NCBI GenBank assembly: GCA_007126465.1 | Contig: SLBE01000117.1 | Coordinates: forward strand, 1 to 14,625 | Direction of reading: 5' to 3' | Source: Syntrophomonadaceae bacterium | Lineage (GTDB): Bacteria; Bacillota; Dethiobacteria; DTU022 | DNA length: 14,625 nucleotides | Part shown: in pieces, positions 1 through 8,655 of the stretch | Layout of the letters: every line of letters starts with the position of its first letter | How positions within the stretch are numbered: the stretch's first letter is position 1 | Program-made: the position numbers and the translations under genes | The notes under the pieces: model-generated | Told to the model about the DNA's origin: nothing | Seen by the model: the letters and a program-made list of their open reading frames with translations, nothing else | Databases searched by the model: none

Positions 1-1055
1 ATTATGCCAACCATTTTTCCTTCCTCAATAACGGGGCATCCTTTAAAGCTGTGCTCTGCAAGGATATCATCCGCCTCATCCAGGGTTAAATCACTTTTTA
101 ATGTAAAAACAGGTTTTGAAGCCGCCTTTCCGGCAGTGATAGCAGGGGGAAGATAATATTTTAGAAATTCAACAACCTGCTGCTTAACTTCTTCAGCTTT
201 GACTCCCTTAAAGTGGGCTGAAACAACTGCCGGATATCCCTTAACATTAAAAGGTGCCAGCAGTTCCAACAAGTCTAAGTCTTCATCCTTTGAACGGGCA
301 GCAAGATAAATCGCATCAGTCATTTGAATAATGATCAAAGTCAGGCCTGCGTCTTCAATCTCATCTAGAAGCTGCAGCAGCACGGAAGCTCCAACGACGT
401 ATTCATCGAGGACAGTCATGCTGATCAAGACTCTGCGCCGGTTAATTTCCAACAGTTCACTGTTTCGGATCAGCTTTTCCAGCAGTTCTTTTTGTATTTC
501 CGTTAAAGGTGAACGAAGGTACTCCTGGATCAACCTTGTGTTGGGATCATATTTCCATAAGGCAGCAACAGCACCGGCATCTCTTGAGGTAGTAATATCG
601 TAAGTAAGACATCCAGTATCTTCATAAATTCCAAGAGCCATCAAGGTTGCTTCAAATTCAGTTAATCCAATCTTTCGCGCCTGCAGCTCTTCAAATAAAA
701 TCGTTGTTGTTGAACCAATATCTTCAAGGCTTATTAAATCTGTATCAAAGTCAGGCTGGCCGGGATGATGATCATATAGAATAACCTGCATGGCATGGTC
801 AAGGATATAGTGCCATTTGCCCAGTCTATCTCTTTTATTAGTATCAACTACTATCACATTTTCAATTTCTTCTGCGTTAAGTTCTCCGGGATCACTTATG
901 GGGAGCAAATCACGGTAAAGGTTAATAAAAGAGCGAACATTAGTATGCTGTGGTTCAGGTAAAATTACGAGACTGTCAGGGTATATTTTTGAAGCTGCTA
1001 CCAGGGCAGCCAGCGCATCAAAATCGCCGTTTGTATGTGTGATAATTACATCCAC
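1..1055 (-). CDS. DHH-family phosphoesterase with CBS domain, probable N-terminal part of a CBS/DHH tRNA nucleotidyltransferase (partial)
   Basis: The gene runs off the left edge of the window, so only the N-terminal part is visible. It has the hallmarks of a DHH phosphoesterase: a first motif reading THTNGDFDALAA at the N-terminus, a VVDT aspartate motif, LYDHHPG (the DHH signature, about position 770-785), and GIYEDTGCLTY. A CBS-type segment begins near the left edge (LTLDEADDILAEHSFKGCPVIEEGKMVGII). In Bacillota this DHH-DHHA1-CBS order usually continues into a CCA-adding or poly(A) polymerase domain; that part would lie outside the window and is inferred. I chose the GTG at 1055 because homologues as I remember them begin right at this motif. 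An upstream in-frame ATG at 1088 is possible; neither start has a good ribosome binding site. It is separated from xerD by about 300 bases, so it is probably transcribed on its own. Confidence 0.85.
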   Translation of the reverse strand, partial: MDVIITHTNGDFDALAALVAASKIYPDSLVILPEPQHTNVRSFINLYRDLLPISDPGELNAEEIENVIVVDTNKRDRLGKWHYILDHAMQVILYDHHPGQPDFDTDLISLEDIGSTTTILFEELQARKIGLTEFEATLMALGIYEDTGCLTYDITTSRDAGAVAALWKYDPNTRLIQEYLRSPLTEIQKELLEKLIRNSELLEINRRRVLISMTVLDEYVVGASVLLQLLDEIEDAGLTLIIIQMTDAIYLAARSKDEDLDLLELLAPFNVKGYPAVVSAHFKGVKAEEVKQQVVEFLKYYLPPAITAGKAASKPVFTLKSDLTLDEADDILAEHSFKGCPVIEEGKMVGI

Positions 1056-1356
1056 TAAAAAAACCACACTTTCAAAAGAATATTTCATATAAAGATAGCA
1101 CTAATGAACTGGATAATTTGCAGCTCAGCCTATATAACTATTTATTACCATGCCTGCACTTTATATTCGCTTCATTTTTTTAAGCTGGTTTGATAGTGAC
1201 AGAAATTTTATCTTGTTTGTCCAATCAGATATACTTCTGCTGTTGCCTGCTTTTATGCACACTTCAGTCTTTTTAAGCAGTATATGCAGCAGTTACTATA
1301 TATTTTACTATAAGTGCGGGGCTTTTAAAATGAAAGAGCGAAAGCAATTTGTAAAA
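1056..1356. other. A+T-rich intergenic region between xerD and the DHH/CBS gene
   Basis: About 300 bases without a supported gene. It probably holds the promoter of the DHH/CBS gene, but I found no convincing -35/-10 pair on the minus strand, no strong hairpin followed by a T run, and no sigma-54 (-24/-12) element. A plus-strand ORF that starts here (ATG 1150) lacks a ribosome binding site and runs into xerD in the antisense direction, so it is not called. Confidence 0.5.
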
Positions 1357-2244
1357 TCAGGCCCTGGGGTGGGTCTGATCATAAATTTCCCTGATCTTTC
1401 GCCTGGTGATCTGGGTATAAATCTGGGTGGTAGAGATATCAGAATGGCCAAGCATCTCCTGCACAGAGCGTAAGTCTGCTCCATTTTCCAAAAGATGTGT
1501 GGCAAAAGAATGACGAAGGGTGTGAGGAGTGATTTCCCCATTTATATTAGATTGACGGGCATATTTTTTTAATATTTTCCAAAAACCCTGCCTTGTCATC
1601 CTTTTCCCGTGATGGTTAATAAACAGGGCAGATTCATTGTTAATTCTAAGCATCTTGGCCCTGGTGTTATTCAGATATTCGTTAACATGATCGATGGCGA
1701 CTGAACCCACCGGGACGATACGCTCTTTCATGCCCTTGCCACGACAGCGCAGAAAGCCAACATGGGGATCAAAATCATTAATATCAAGAGAAATTAGCTC
1801 TGAGACCCTGATACCGGAGGCATAAAGCAGCTCAAGCATTGCTTTGTCTCTGAGTCCATTATGATTGCTTTTTTTGGGTTGGCTGAGAAGCAGATCAACT
1901 TCCTGCGTACTTAATACCCTGGGCAGCTTTTTTTCTATTTTGGGTGAGTTAAGCTGCAGTGCAGGATTATCAGTTATTACACCTTCCTGTAATAAAAAGT
2001 TGAAGAAAGAACGGATCGACGCTGTGCAGCGCGATATAGACGAGGAAGCAAAGCCATTTTTTTTCAACATAACAATAAAAGTGTTTATAGACTCGCGATT
2101 AACCAGGTCTGGGCTTTCTATCTTTTGTTCTTGCATATACTTAATAAACTTATTAAGATCCCGGTTATACGATTCAAGGGTATTAATTGATAAACCCTTT
2201 TCAACAGAAAGATAATTTGTATAGTTTTTAAGGTGATTCTGCAT
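1357..2244 (-). CDS. xerD: Site-specific tyrosine recombinase XerD
   Basis: The 295-residue protein matches the full length of Xer recombinases, which resolve chromosome dimers by strand exchange at dif during cell division, acting with a partner Xer in the cytoplasm. The N-terminal SAM-like core-binding domain (about 1-95) is followed by the catalytic domain (about 105-290). The tyrosine-recombinase residues are present: R146 in ASGIRVSEL, K170 in the beta-hairpin, H241 and R244 in HTLRHS, H267 in LGHSD, and nucleophile Y276 in TQIYTQ. The C-terminus (THPRA) resembles that of XerD rather than XerC. The ATG at 2244 has a GAGGA site about 10 bases upstream. A gap of 177 bases separates it from the NUDIX gene, so it may have its own promoter, though none was clear. 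XerD versus XerC rests on family resemblance; a housekeeping role is more likely than a mobile-element integrase given the setting. Confidence 0.93.
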   Translation of the reverse strand: MQNHLKNYTNYLSVEKGLSINTLESYNRDLNKFIKYMQEQKIESPDLVNRESINTFIVMLKKNGFASSSISRCTASIRSFFNFLLQEGVITDNPALQLNSPKIEKKLPRVLSTQEVDLLLSQPKKSNHNGLRDKAMLELLYASGIRVSELISLDINDFDPHVGFLRCRGKGMKERIVPVGSVAIDHVNEYLNNTRAKMLRINNESALFINHHGKRMTRQGFWKILKKYARQSNINGEITPHTLRHSFATHLLENGADLRSVQEMLGHSDISTTQIYTQITRRKIREIYDQTHPRA

Positions 2245-2421
2245 AATATTAATTTTCCTCGTTAATAAACCGTAAGCTATAAAGATTCAACGCAAAACAG
2301 CAGTTTACCTGCCTGAGAAATAATATTTTCAGAAAAATAAATACTAATAAATTTAGCAATCAGTTTAAAATATGCATTTGACAGGATTTTTCTTAGAAAC
2401 TTCGCTCGCTGATCAGGGCAT

Positions 2422-2967
2422 TTAATCATGCTTGCCAATAAGAGCGTGCTGTATGGCTATTATAGTTTTGCCATCCTTTATTTCCCCGCTTTTAATCATG
2501 CCTTCAGCGTCTTTCAGGGGAAGCTTAATTACTGAAATTTTTTCTTCCGGATCTGTAACTGTTGCCTGAGCCTTGTTTAAGCCTTCAACTTTATAAAGAT
2601 ATATTAATTCATCACAAAAGCCCGGTGAGGGATAAAAAGCGAAAAGATCCTGCCATCTTGAACCTTCCAGTCCGGTTTCCTCAGCCATTTCCCGCTTCGC
2701 GCAATCCATGGGATCTTCTCCGGGCTCCAGTTTGCCGGCGGGGATCTCAAGTAATACATCACCGGCTGGCTGCCGGTGTTGTTTAACCAGGATCAGGTTA
2801 TTATCTTCGTCAATAGCAAGGATGGCCACTGCACCCGGATGCTCGACAATTTCCCTGAAAGCAACCTGGTTTCCGGATGCCTGGACTCTATCCTGGCGCA
2901 CATTTATGATCCTGCCACGGTAAAGGTAACTGCTCGATAAAGTTTTTTCACTTAAATATTCACTCAT
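2422..2967 (-). CDS. NUDIX hydrolase, ADP-ribose pyrophosphatase type (NudF-like)
   Basis: A 181-residue cytosolic NUDIX hydrolase. The complete NUDIX box (G-x5-E-x7-RE-x2-EE-x-G) spans residues 78-100 (GKLEPGEDP through REMAEETGL), providing the metal-binding glutamates. A PSPGFCDE motif at about 113-120, following the box, is typical of the ADP-ribose pyrophosphatase branch, which cleaves ADP-ribose to AMP and ribose-5-phosphate. Two in-frame starts are available: GTG at 2976, which overlaps the end of the upstream regulator, and ATG at 2967. I prefer the ATG because an AGAGGTGAT ribosome binding site sits just before it; it begins one base after the regulator's stop codon. That near-overlap implies co-transcription and probably translational coupling with the sigma-54 activator. 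The exact substrate is inferred from family membership only. Confidence 0.9.
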   Translation of the reverse strand: MSEYLSEKTLSSSYLYRGRIINVRQDRVQASGNQVAFREIVEHPGAVAILAIDEDNNLILVKQHRQPAGDVLLEIPAGKLEPGEDPMDCAKREMAEETGLEGSRWQDLFAFYPSPGFCDELIYLYKVEGLNKAQATVTDPEEKISVIKLPLKDAEGMIKSGEIKDGKTIIAIQHALIGKHD

Positions 2968-2968
2968 C

Positions 2969-5113
2969 CTAATCACCTCTCAAGCCAAATCTGTCGATTT
3001 TTCTGTACAACCAGGAACGGCTAATTCCGAGGATGCGGGCTGCTTCACTTTTATTTCCAGCCGCCTGGTTAAGCGCCCTGGTTATTGTTTCTTTTTCCTG
3101 TTCTTCCCTTTCTGTTCTGTAAGCCTGGGCAGTTGAATCTATAGCGCTATTCAAATCGGTGCCGTAGCTTTTTCTGGCCGGAAATTCATCAGTGTTTTTG
3201 TTGTAAAGTTTTCGTAACTTAGGGGGTAAATTTTCTAGTTTTATTGTATCTTCAACAGTAAAATTCAGGGCCCTCTCGATAACATTTTCTAATTCCCGAA
3301 TATTGCCTGGCCAGTTATATGCACGCAGCGCATTTAAAGCTTCATTACTGATATCGCTTACATTCATACCGAAAATCTCATTATACTTGGCTAAAAAAGC
3401 AAAAACAAGCGGTTTTATATCCTCTACCCTTTCTCTTAAAGGGGGTATTGGAATATGAATCACATTCAAGCGGTAAAATAGATCCTTTCGGAATGCTCCC
3501 CTGCTTACTTTTTCTTCAAGATCCTGGTTTGTTGCAGCGATAAAACGGATATCAACTTTTACTGTTGCCGTATCACCAACCCTTTCATAGGTTTGATCCT
3601 GTAAAACCCTGAGCAGTTTCCCCTGCAATGAAAGGGGCATATCGCCTATTTCATCTAAAAATAAAGTTCCCCCGTTAGCTCGATCCAGCAGGCCCTCTTT
3701 ACCGCGCTGGCTGGCTCCGGTAAAAGCACCGCCGACATAACCAAAAAATTCTGATTCAAGAAGATTTTCCGGAATAGCCGCACAGTTTACTTTGACGAAA
3801 GGGCGATTATTGCGGGGACTGGCCTGATGAACAGCCTGGGCCATCAACTCTTTACCAACCCCGCTTTCGCCGCTTACAAGGACTGTCGACAAACCCTGGG
3901 CTGCCTGGCGGGCATCGCGGATCATGTCGATCATTACAGGGTTCAGGGTTATTATATCTTCAAACTGAAAAGGTTGATCCCGGTAACGGGCCTTTTTAAG
4001 CTCTTCCTGGAAATGAGTAAGACGGTTATTCATATTCTCAAGTCTTTCAGCCAGTTCCCGCAGCTCATCAACCCTGCGGAAGCTAATTTTTCCGACTGCG
4101 CCAATTACTTTTTGATCCCTGATTACAGGGAGCCTTGATACTACATAAGGTTTGCTGTCAATAAACTGGATATCATTTAATTCAGGTATCCCGGTTTTTA
4201 CAACTACATGCAGGCGGCTGTTTTCAATGACTTCACTAATTGGACGATGCATAACCGCCCTTTCTTCCAAACGCATAAAATCAAGAAACGTGCGGTTTAC
4301 AAAGATAATTTTACTTTCTTCGTCTACAACTACAAGCGCATCATAGCCGATATCCAAAACAGTTTGCAGGGTCCGGTTCAGGCTTTTTACAGTTCCCAGT
4401 TCAGCGGCCACAGACTCTAATTCTGTTATATCCTGAAATATGGCAATCGCACCGATTACCCTGCCATTATCTATTAAAGGTGTTTTGTTAACTATAGTTG
4501 TGCCTGTTTTAAAAGAATATTTGGCCCCGATTTCTACCAGGCCGCTTTTTAAAACCTTGTGCATTTCCAGGCCCGGCAGAATTTTATCCAGCTCACTGCC
4601 CTGGACCTGTTCAAAGTCTATTGAGAACAGCTGTCCGGCAGAACGGTTAATGTAATTTATAAAGCCGCTTTCATCAACCAGGATCAGGGCATTATGCATA
4701 GCCTGACACATTGCATTTAACCTGGTATTAAGCATTCTTTCTTCTTTAAATAAAGAAGTGATCAGTTCAACCTTGGTAAAAAGTCCGACAACCTGGTCAT
4801 CATTATCAACAACAACCCCGGTCCCCACCGGTATCTTTCGGACGGCTTCGATAACTTCATTATAGGCAAGATCTTTTGATATTTTAACTACATTGCGGTT
4901 ATAGTATCTCTCAACACTATTGTCCAGGGAAACAGACTTCAAAAGGGCATCATACAGGTTTGTCTTGGTAAATATTCCAGCCAGTGAGCCGTTTGCATTT
5001 AAAACAGGAAGCCCATCGCGCTGACTGCTGCGCAGCAGCCTGGTTGCTTTTTCTAAGCTGTCGTCTGCTTTTAACGTGGAAAAATTGCAGGTCATCATAT
5101 TTTCCAGGCGCAT
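2969..5113 (-). CDS. Sigma-54-dependent transcriptional activator with CBS pair and two PAS domains
   Basis: A 714-residue enhancer-binding protein. Domain order: two CBS motifs (about 1-120, likely ligand sensing), PAS (about 128-230), PAS (about 245-347), a short coiled coil (about 348-376), the AAA+ sigma-54 interaction domain (about 385-625), and a Fis-type helix-turn-helix (about 680-712). Walker A is GESGVGKE at 415-422, the sigma-54 contact loop GAFTGA is intact at 462-467, Walker B is at 483-491 (TLFLDEIGD), and the FRKDLFYRLN arginine region is at 541-550. It should therefore remodel RNA polymerase-sigma-54 using ATP. There is no phosphorylatable receiver domain, so the signal is probably a small molecule bound by CBS or PAS. 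The ATG at 5113 has a strong GGAGGA site. It follows recN by 24 bases and is nearly fused to the NUDIX gene. Its regulon is unknown; I saw no -24/-12 promoter in the flanking gaps. Confidence 0.93.
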   Translation of the reverse strand: MRLENMMTCNFSTLKADDSLEKATRLLRSSQRDGLPVLNANGSLAGIFTKTNLYDALLKSVSLDNSVERYYNRNVVKISKDLAYNEVIEAVRKIPVGTGVVVDNDDQVVGLFTKVELITSLFKEERMLNTRLNAMCQAMHNALILVDESGFINYINRSAGQLFSIDFEQVQGSELDKILPGLEMHKVLKSGLVEIGAKYSFKTGTTIVNKTPLIDNGRVIGAIAIFQDITELESVAAELGTVKSLNRTLQTVLDIGYDALVVVDEESKIIFVNRTFLDFMRLEERAVMHRPISEVIENSRLHVVVKTGIPELNDIQFIDSKPYVVSRLPVIRDQKVIGAVGKISFRRVDELRELAERLENMNNRLTHFQEELKKARYRDQPFQFEDIITLNPVMIDMIRDARQAAQGLSTVLVSGESGVGKELMAQAVHQASPRNNRPFVKVNCAAIPENLLESEFFGYVGGAFTGASQRGKEGLLDRANGGTLFLDEIGDMPLSLQGKLLRVLQDQTYERVGDTATVKVDIRFIAATNQDLEEKVSRGAFRKDLFYRLNVIHIPIPPLRERVEDIKPLVFAFLAKYNEIFGMNVSDISNEALNALRAYNWPGNIRELENVIERALNFTVEDTIKLENLPPKLRKLYNKNTDEFPARKSYGTDLNSAIDSTAQAYRTEREEQEKETITRALNQAAGNKSEAARILGISRSWLYRKIDRFGLRGD

Positions 5114-5137
5114 AGCAGTCCTCCAGATCTTAAAATA

Positions 5138-6850
5138 TTATGTGGTTGCCTTTTCTTTAAATTGTCGGGCCCGCTCAAGTAAATTATCGACATGCTGCAG
5201 GCTGACTTGATCGATACTTGCCCCATCAAGCATGCGGGCGATTTCCTCACGGGCTTGCTTATCATTGAGAAGTGATGCCCTGGTAATAGTTCTGTCACTT
5301 TCCATATCTTTATATAAACGGTAATGACAGTCTGCCATTGAAGCTATTTGCGGGCTGTGTGTTACGCAGAGGACCTGGTGATAACCTGACAGTTGTGCCA
5401 GTTTTTCTGCCACTTTTTGTATCGTTGCTCCGCCGACCCCTGAATCCACTTCATCAAAGATCAAAGTCGGGACCAGGTCCTGGCGGGCTAAAATTGTTTT
5501 CAAAGCCAACATCACCCTTGATACTTCTCCGCCGGATATTATCTTCGCAAGTGGCTTCAAAATTTCACCCGGGTTTGCAGAAAATAGGAACTCAACCCGA
5601 TCCTTGCCTCCTGGAGAATAGTTGTCCCTGTCATGTATAGTCACTGAAAAATTAGCGTTTGGCAGGGCCAGCTCTTCCAAAACAGCGCTGATCAGCTGCT
5701 CTAAATTACCAGCTGTATCTCTGCGAATAGCTCGAAGCTCTTCACATTTTGAGTCAAGCTCAGCTTCAAGCTTTGAGACCTCTTGCTCCAGCTTTTCTGC
5801 AAGAACTTCACTGTTTTCAAGGCGTTCAATTTCTGCTTCCAGTTGATCGGCAAAAACAAGAACATCTTCCACCGATCCGCCGTACTTGCGTTTCAGGTTG
5901 TTAACTATATTTAATCGCTCCTGGATATTGATTAGTTCGTGCGGCTCAAACTCCAGTTTTGACTGATAATCACGCAGTTCATGAGAAGCCTCATCAAGCT
6001 GGGCAGATGCAGATTCAAGCAGTTCAAGGATGGGGTTAATATTTTGGTCGATGCGGGCTGCTTCCTGCAGCATATTCAGAGACTTGTTGAGCCGGTCAAT
6101 TAATGGCTCGAGGTGGTTTGTTTCCTCGCCGGAATATATATCGGTATAGGCCTGATTAACCAGGGTACTGAGCTTTTCAGAGTTAGCCAGAAGTTTTTCC
6201 CTCCGGGCCAGCTCTTCATCTTCGCCGGGCTGTAAACCGGCTTCTTTGATTTCTTTTAGCTGGAATGATGCTATATCGATTTTGCGTTCCCTTTCGGCGC
6301 TGTCTTTTCCCAGGGATGCAAGCTCTTTTTTTGCATCCTGCCACTTTTTAAAGAGTTCGCCAACATTTTGCTTGACATCTCTTAATTCCTTTCCGCCAAA
6401 AGCATCAAGAAGATCGATATGCTGTTCGGGATGCAGCAAAGACTGATGCTGGTGCTGACCATGCAAATCAACTAATCTTTTGCCGATTTCTTTTAATAGA
6501 GCAGCTGGTACGGCACGACCGTTAATCCTGGCTACACTGCGGCCATTGCTGTAAACTTCACGGGCAATAATCAGCTCTTCAGATTCATCAATACCGGCAT
6601 CCTGCAAAGTTTCTGACAGCTGCGTTTTCAGGCTTTCAGTATATTCAACCATACCTTCAATATAAGCGCTTTCCTGCCCCTGGCGGATTTGATCTACATT
6701 AGCCCGCTCTCCGAGCAGTAAGTTAATTGCGCCTATGACAATTGATTTGCCGGCACCTGTTTCTCCGCTGAGAATATTTAAGCCTTGATTAAAGGTTAAG
6801 GTGAGATCATCGATTAGTGCAAAATTAGTTACTCTCAACTGAAGAAGCAT
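5138..6850 (-). CDS. recN: DNA repair protein RecN
   Basis: A full-length (570 residues) SMC-like ATPase that acts early in double-strand break repair by holding DNA ends and promoting RecA loading. The N-terminal ATPase half starts with LRVTNFALIDDL and has Walker A GETGAGKS at 29-36 and the RecN-typical LHGQHQHQSLL at 129-139. Residues about 155-390 form charged, heptad-like coiled-coil arms. The C-terminal half carries the ABC signature SGGEVSRVMLALK (from 439), Walker B TLIFDEVDSGVGG (from 462), and a THSPQIA switch near 497-503. The ATG at 6850 has an AGGAGG site. It lies 41 bases downstream of nadK with no argR between, which departs from the common nadK-argR-recN order, and it precedes the sigma-54 activator by 24 bases. 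Confidence 0.97.
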   Translation of the reverse strand: MLLQLRVTNFALIDDLTLTFNQGLNILSGETGAGKSIVIGAINLLLGERANVDQIRQGQESAYIEGMVEYTESLKTQLSETLQDAGIDESEELIIAREVYSNGRSVARINGRAVPAALLKEIGKRLVDLHGQHQHQSLLHPEQHIDLLDAFGGKELRDVKQNVGELFKKWQDAKKELASLGKDSAERERKIDIASFQLKEIKEAGLQPGEDEELARREKLLANSEKLSTLVNQAYTDIYSGEETNHLEPLIDRLNKSLNMLQEAARIDQNINPILELLESASAQLDEASHELRDYQSKLEFEPHELINIQERLNIVNNLKRKYGGSVEDVLVFADQLEAEIERLENSEVLAEKLEQEVSKLEAELDSKCEELRAIRRDTAGNLEQLISAVLEELALPNANFSVTIHDRDNYSPGGKDRVEFLFSANPGEILKPLAKIISGGEVSRVMLALKTILARQDLVPTLIFDEVDSGVGGATIQKVAEKLAQLSGYHQVLCVTHSPQIASMADCHYRLYKDMESDRTITRASLLNDKQAREEIARMLDGASIDQVSLQHVDNLLERARQFKEKATT

Positions 6851-6891
6851 TCCTGACCTCCTGTAAGATTTATTTAGCTTGCTTTATCTAT

Positions 6892-7743
6892 TTACCCTTT
6901 TAATTTTTGATGCAGCATCCTGTAAAAAGAATAATCATGGAAACAGACCATCTTGATTTTCTGTTCAGACTTCTTAACAATAATCTTGTCCTCATCTTCC
7001 AGGGCAAAACGGACCTGTCCGTCGACAGTCAGGACTACCTGCACCTGGCGCGAATCAACCCGAAGTTTCATGGTATCGGCGCCATTAATAATAACCGAGC
7101 GGTTATAAAGGCTGTGAGGGCAAATTGGAGTAATCACGAATAAATCCATCGTCGGGTTAACTATAGGTCCTCCGGCAGAAAGAGAGTAACCTGTTGATCC
7201 TGTAGGAGTTGATACAATTACGCCATCCCCGGAATAGCTTTCCATAAAGTCTTCATTCACATGGGTTTCAACCTTAATAATCCTGGAAAAAGGTCCCCTA
7301 GAAACAACAATATCATTTAAAGCAAGGTACTTACCAAGTTCCTGGTCTCCGCGCATTAGACATGTTTCCATCATCATTCTTTCCTGGAAGCTGTACTGTC
7401 CGTTGCTAATGTATTGTAAAAATCGCTCCATCTGTTCAACTTCAATTTCGGCCAGGAAACCTTTATGTCCAAGGTTTATTCCAAGCACAGGCACATCCCA
7501 GCAGGCAAGATCACGGGCAACCCGTAAAATTGTACCGTCTCCACCGACTACTATAATTAACTCAAGGTTTTCGTACCACGTCTTCAACTGCTCAGCTAAA
7601 GATACTTCACTATAAAAATCTGCCGATTTTTTATCAGCAACTCTCAGTTTAATCTGACGCTGATTGAAAAACCTGGTAATTTTATCAACCACAAGGCTCG
7701 AGTTATTTTTATGCCAGTTAGGAATAACCCCTATATCTTTCAA
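6892..7743 (-). CDS. nadK: NAD kinase (TTG start)
   Basis: A 283-residue NAD kinase that phosphorylates NAD at the 2' hydroxyl to make NADP in the cytosol. The phosphate-binding GGDGT motif is at 67-71, the nucleotide-site ALND at 141-144, and the conserved glycine-rich segment DGVIVSTPTGSTGYSLSAGG at 173-192. The C-terminal DGQ (241-243) also fits the family. The start codon is TTG at 7743, supported by a CGGAGG site six bases upstream and by the N-terminal sequence beginning directly with the first beta strand. It follows tlyA by 84 bases and precedes recN by 41, probably in one transcript. Confidence 0.96.
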   Translation of the reverse strand: MKDIGVIPNWHKNNSSLVVDKITRFFNQRQIKLRVADKKSADFYSEVSLAEQLKTWYENLELIIVVGGDGTILRVARDLACWDVPVLGINLGHKGFLAEIEVEQMERFLQYISNGQYSFQERMMMETCLMRGDQELGKYLALNDIVVSRGPFSRIIKVETHVNEDFMESYSGDGVIVSTPTGSTGYSLSAGGPIVNPTMDLFVITPICPHSLYNRSVIINGADTMKLRVDSRQVQVVLTVDGQVRFALEDEDKIIVKKSEQKIKMVCFHDYSFYRMLHQKLKG

Positions 7744-7827
7744 TGAAACCTCCGGTTATACTGTTTTCTTAACATAAAATTCTGCATTTAAGTTCTTCTT
7801 CCTGCCGGTCTTTCTAAATCAAGCTTC

Positions 7828-8655
7828 TTAAATATTAAGTTCAAGGCGGGCATTTTCAATAACTTTTTCTATCATTGAATTGGTGCTGGAAGGACACTGG
7901 CAATTTTCAAAATGATTTTTTTGCAAATACATGAAGTATTCAATATTGCCTTTTGGTCCGGGAAACCTCGAGAAGGCTAATCCTTTCAGGCAGTAACCTT
8001 CCGTGACAGAAAAAGAAACGGTATTGAATAATACTTTCTGGTGTAATAATGGATCGCGGATAACACCTTTACCTTTATCTGCATCACTACGACCTACTTC
8101 AAATTGTGGTTTAACCAGGGCCAATATTTCAGGAATATTTAGTTTTGCCAGGATCGGAATAACTTTTGTCAGGGAAATAAATGAAACATCGACAACAGCA
8201 AGATTGGGAATTTCATCTAATTCATTCATAGTCAAATCGCGGACATTAAAACGCTCTATAACTTTTACCCTGGAATCCTGCCTCAACTTGTAATCCAGCT
8301 GACCGTAACCTACATCAACGGCATATACTTTTTTTGCTTTATTTTGGAGCAGGCAATCTGTAAAGCCACCTGTTGAAGCGCCAACATCAAGGACAACTAA
8401 ATCTTTAACCTGTATTGAAAGATCTTTAAGAGCCGCAGACAGTTTTAAACCACCACGGCTCACAAATGGATTTACAGGTTCCCGCAGATCCAAATGATCA
8501 TTATAATCGACCAGGCTGCCAGGCTTATCGTTAACCAGTCCGTTAACCAGTACATTCCCGGCCATAATTTCAGCCTTAATCCGGCTGCGGCTTAAGTCAG
8601 GCCGTTTTTCCTGTAAGATTAAATCGAGTCTTTTTTTTGATTTTTTGGCTGTCAA
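7828..8655 (-). CDS. tlyA: TlyA-type rRNA (cytidine-2'-O)-methyltransferase / hemolysin A family protein
   Basis: A 275-residue protein with an N-terminal S4 RNA-binding domain (about 8-60; RLDLILQEKRPDLSRSRIK) and an FtsJ/RrmJ-like methyltransferase domain. The S-adenosylmethionine site is VLDVGASTGGFTD (88-100), followed by YAVDVGYGQLDYKL (111-124), VVDVSFISL (154-162) and ALVKPQFEVG (179-188). K71, D156 and K182 probably form part of the catalytic lysine/aspartate set. Characterised members 2'-O-methylate cytidines in 16S and 23S rRNA; 'hemolysin' is a historical name. The start is TTG at 8655, with AAAGGTG just upstream; it overlaps the dxs stop by four bases (TTGA), which suggests translational coupling. 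The position after dxs is standard in Bacillota. Which rRNA sites are modified cannot be told from sequence. Confidence 0.95.
   Translation of the reverse strand: MTAKKSKKRLDLILQEKRPDLSRSRIKAEIMAGNVLVNGLVNDKPGSLVDYNDHLDLREPVNPFVSRGGLKLSAALKDLSIQVKDLVVLDVGASTGGFTDCLLQNKAKKVYAVDVGYGQLDYKLRQDSRVKVIERFNVRDLTMNELDEIPNLAVVDVSFISLTKVIPILAKLNIPEILALVKPQFEVGRSDADKGKGVIRDPLLHQKVLFNTVSFSVTEGYCLKGLAFSRFPGPKGNIEYFMYLQKNHFENCQCPSSTNSMIEKVIENARLELNI

Noticed and set aside
1150..1473. Plus-strand ORF of 107 codons between xerD and the DHH/CBS gene
   Set aside because: No SD before the ATG, it extends antisense into the conserved 3' end of xerD, and the product has no family resemblance.
2245..2280. TTGAAT-N17-TATTAA as a xerD promoter
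   Set aside because: The -10 would abut the SD, putting the start point inside or after the ribosome binding site, and both hexamers match consensus poorly.
2969..2976. GTG at 2976 as the start of the NUDIX gene
   Set aside because: The SD AGAGGTGAT overlaps this GTG itself, so ATG 2967 is the properly spaced start.
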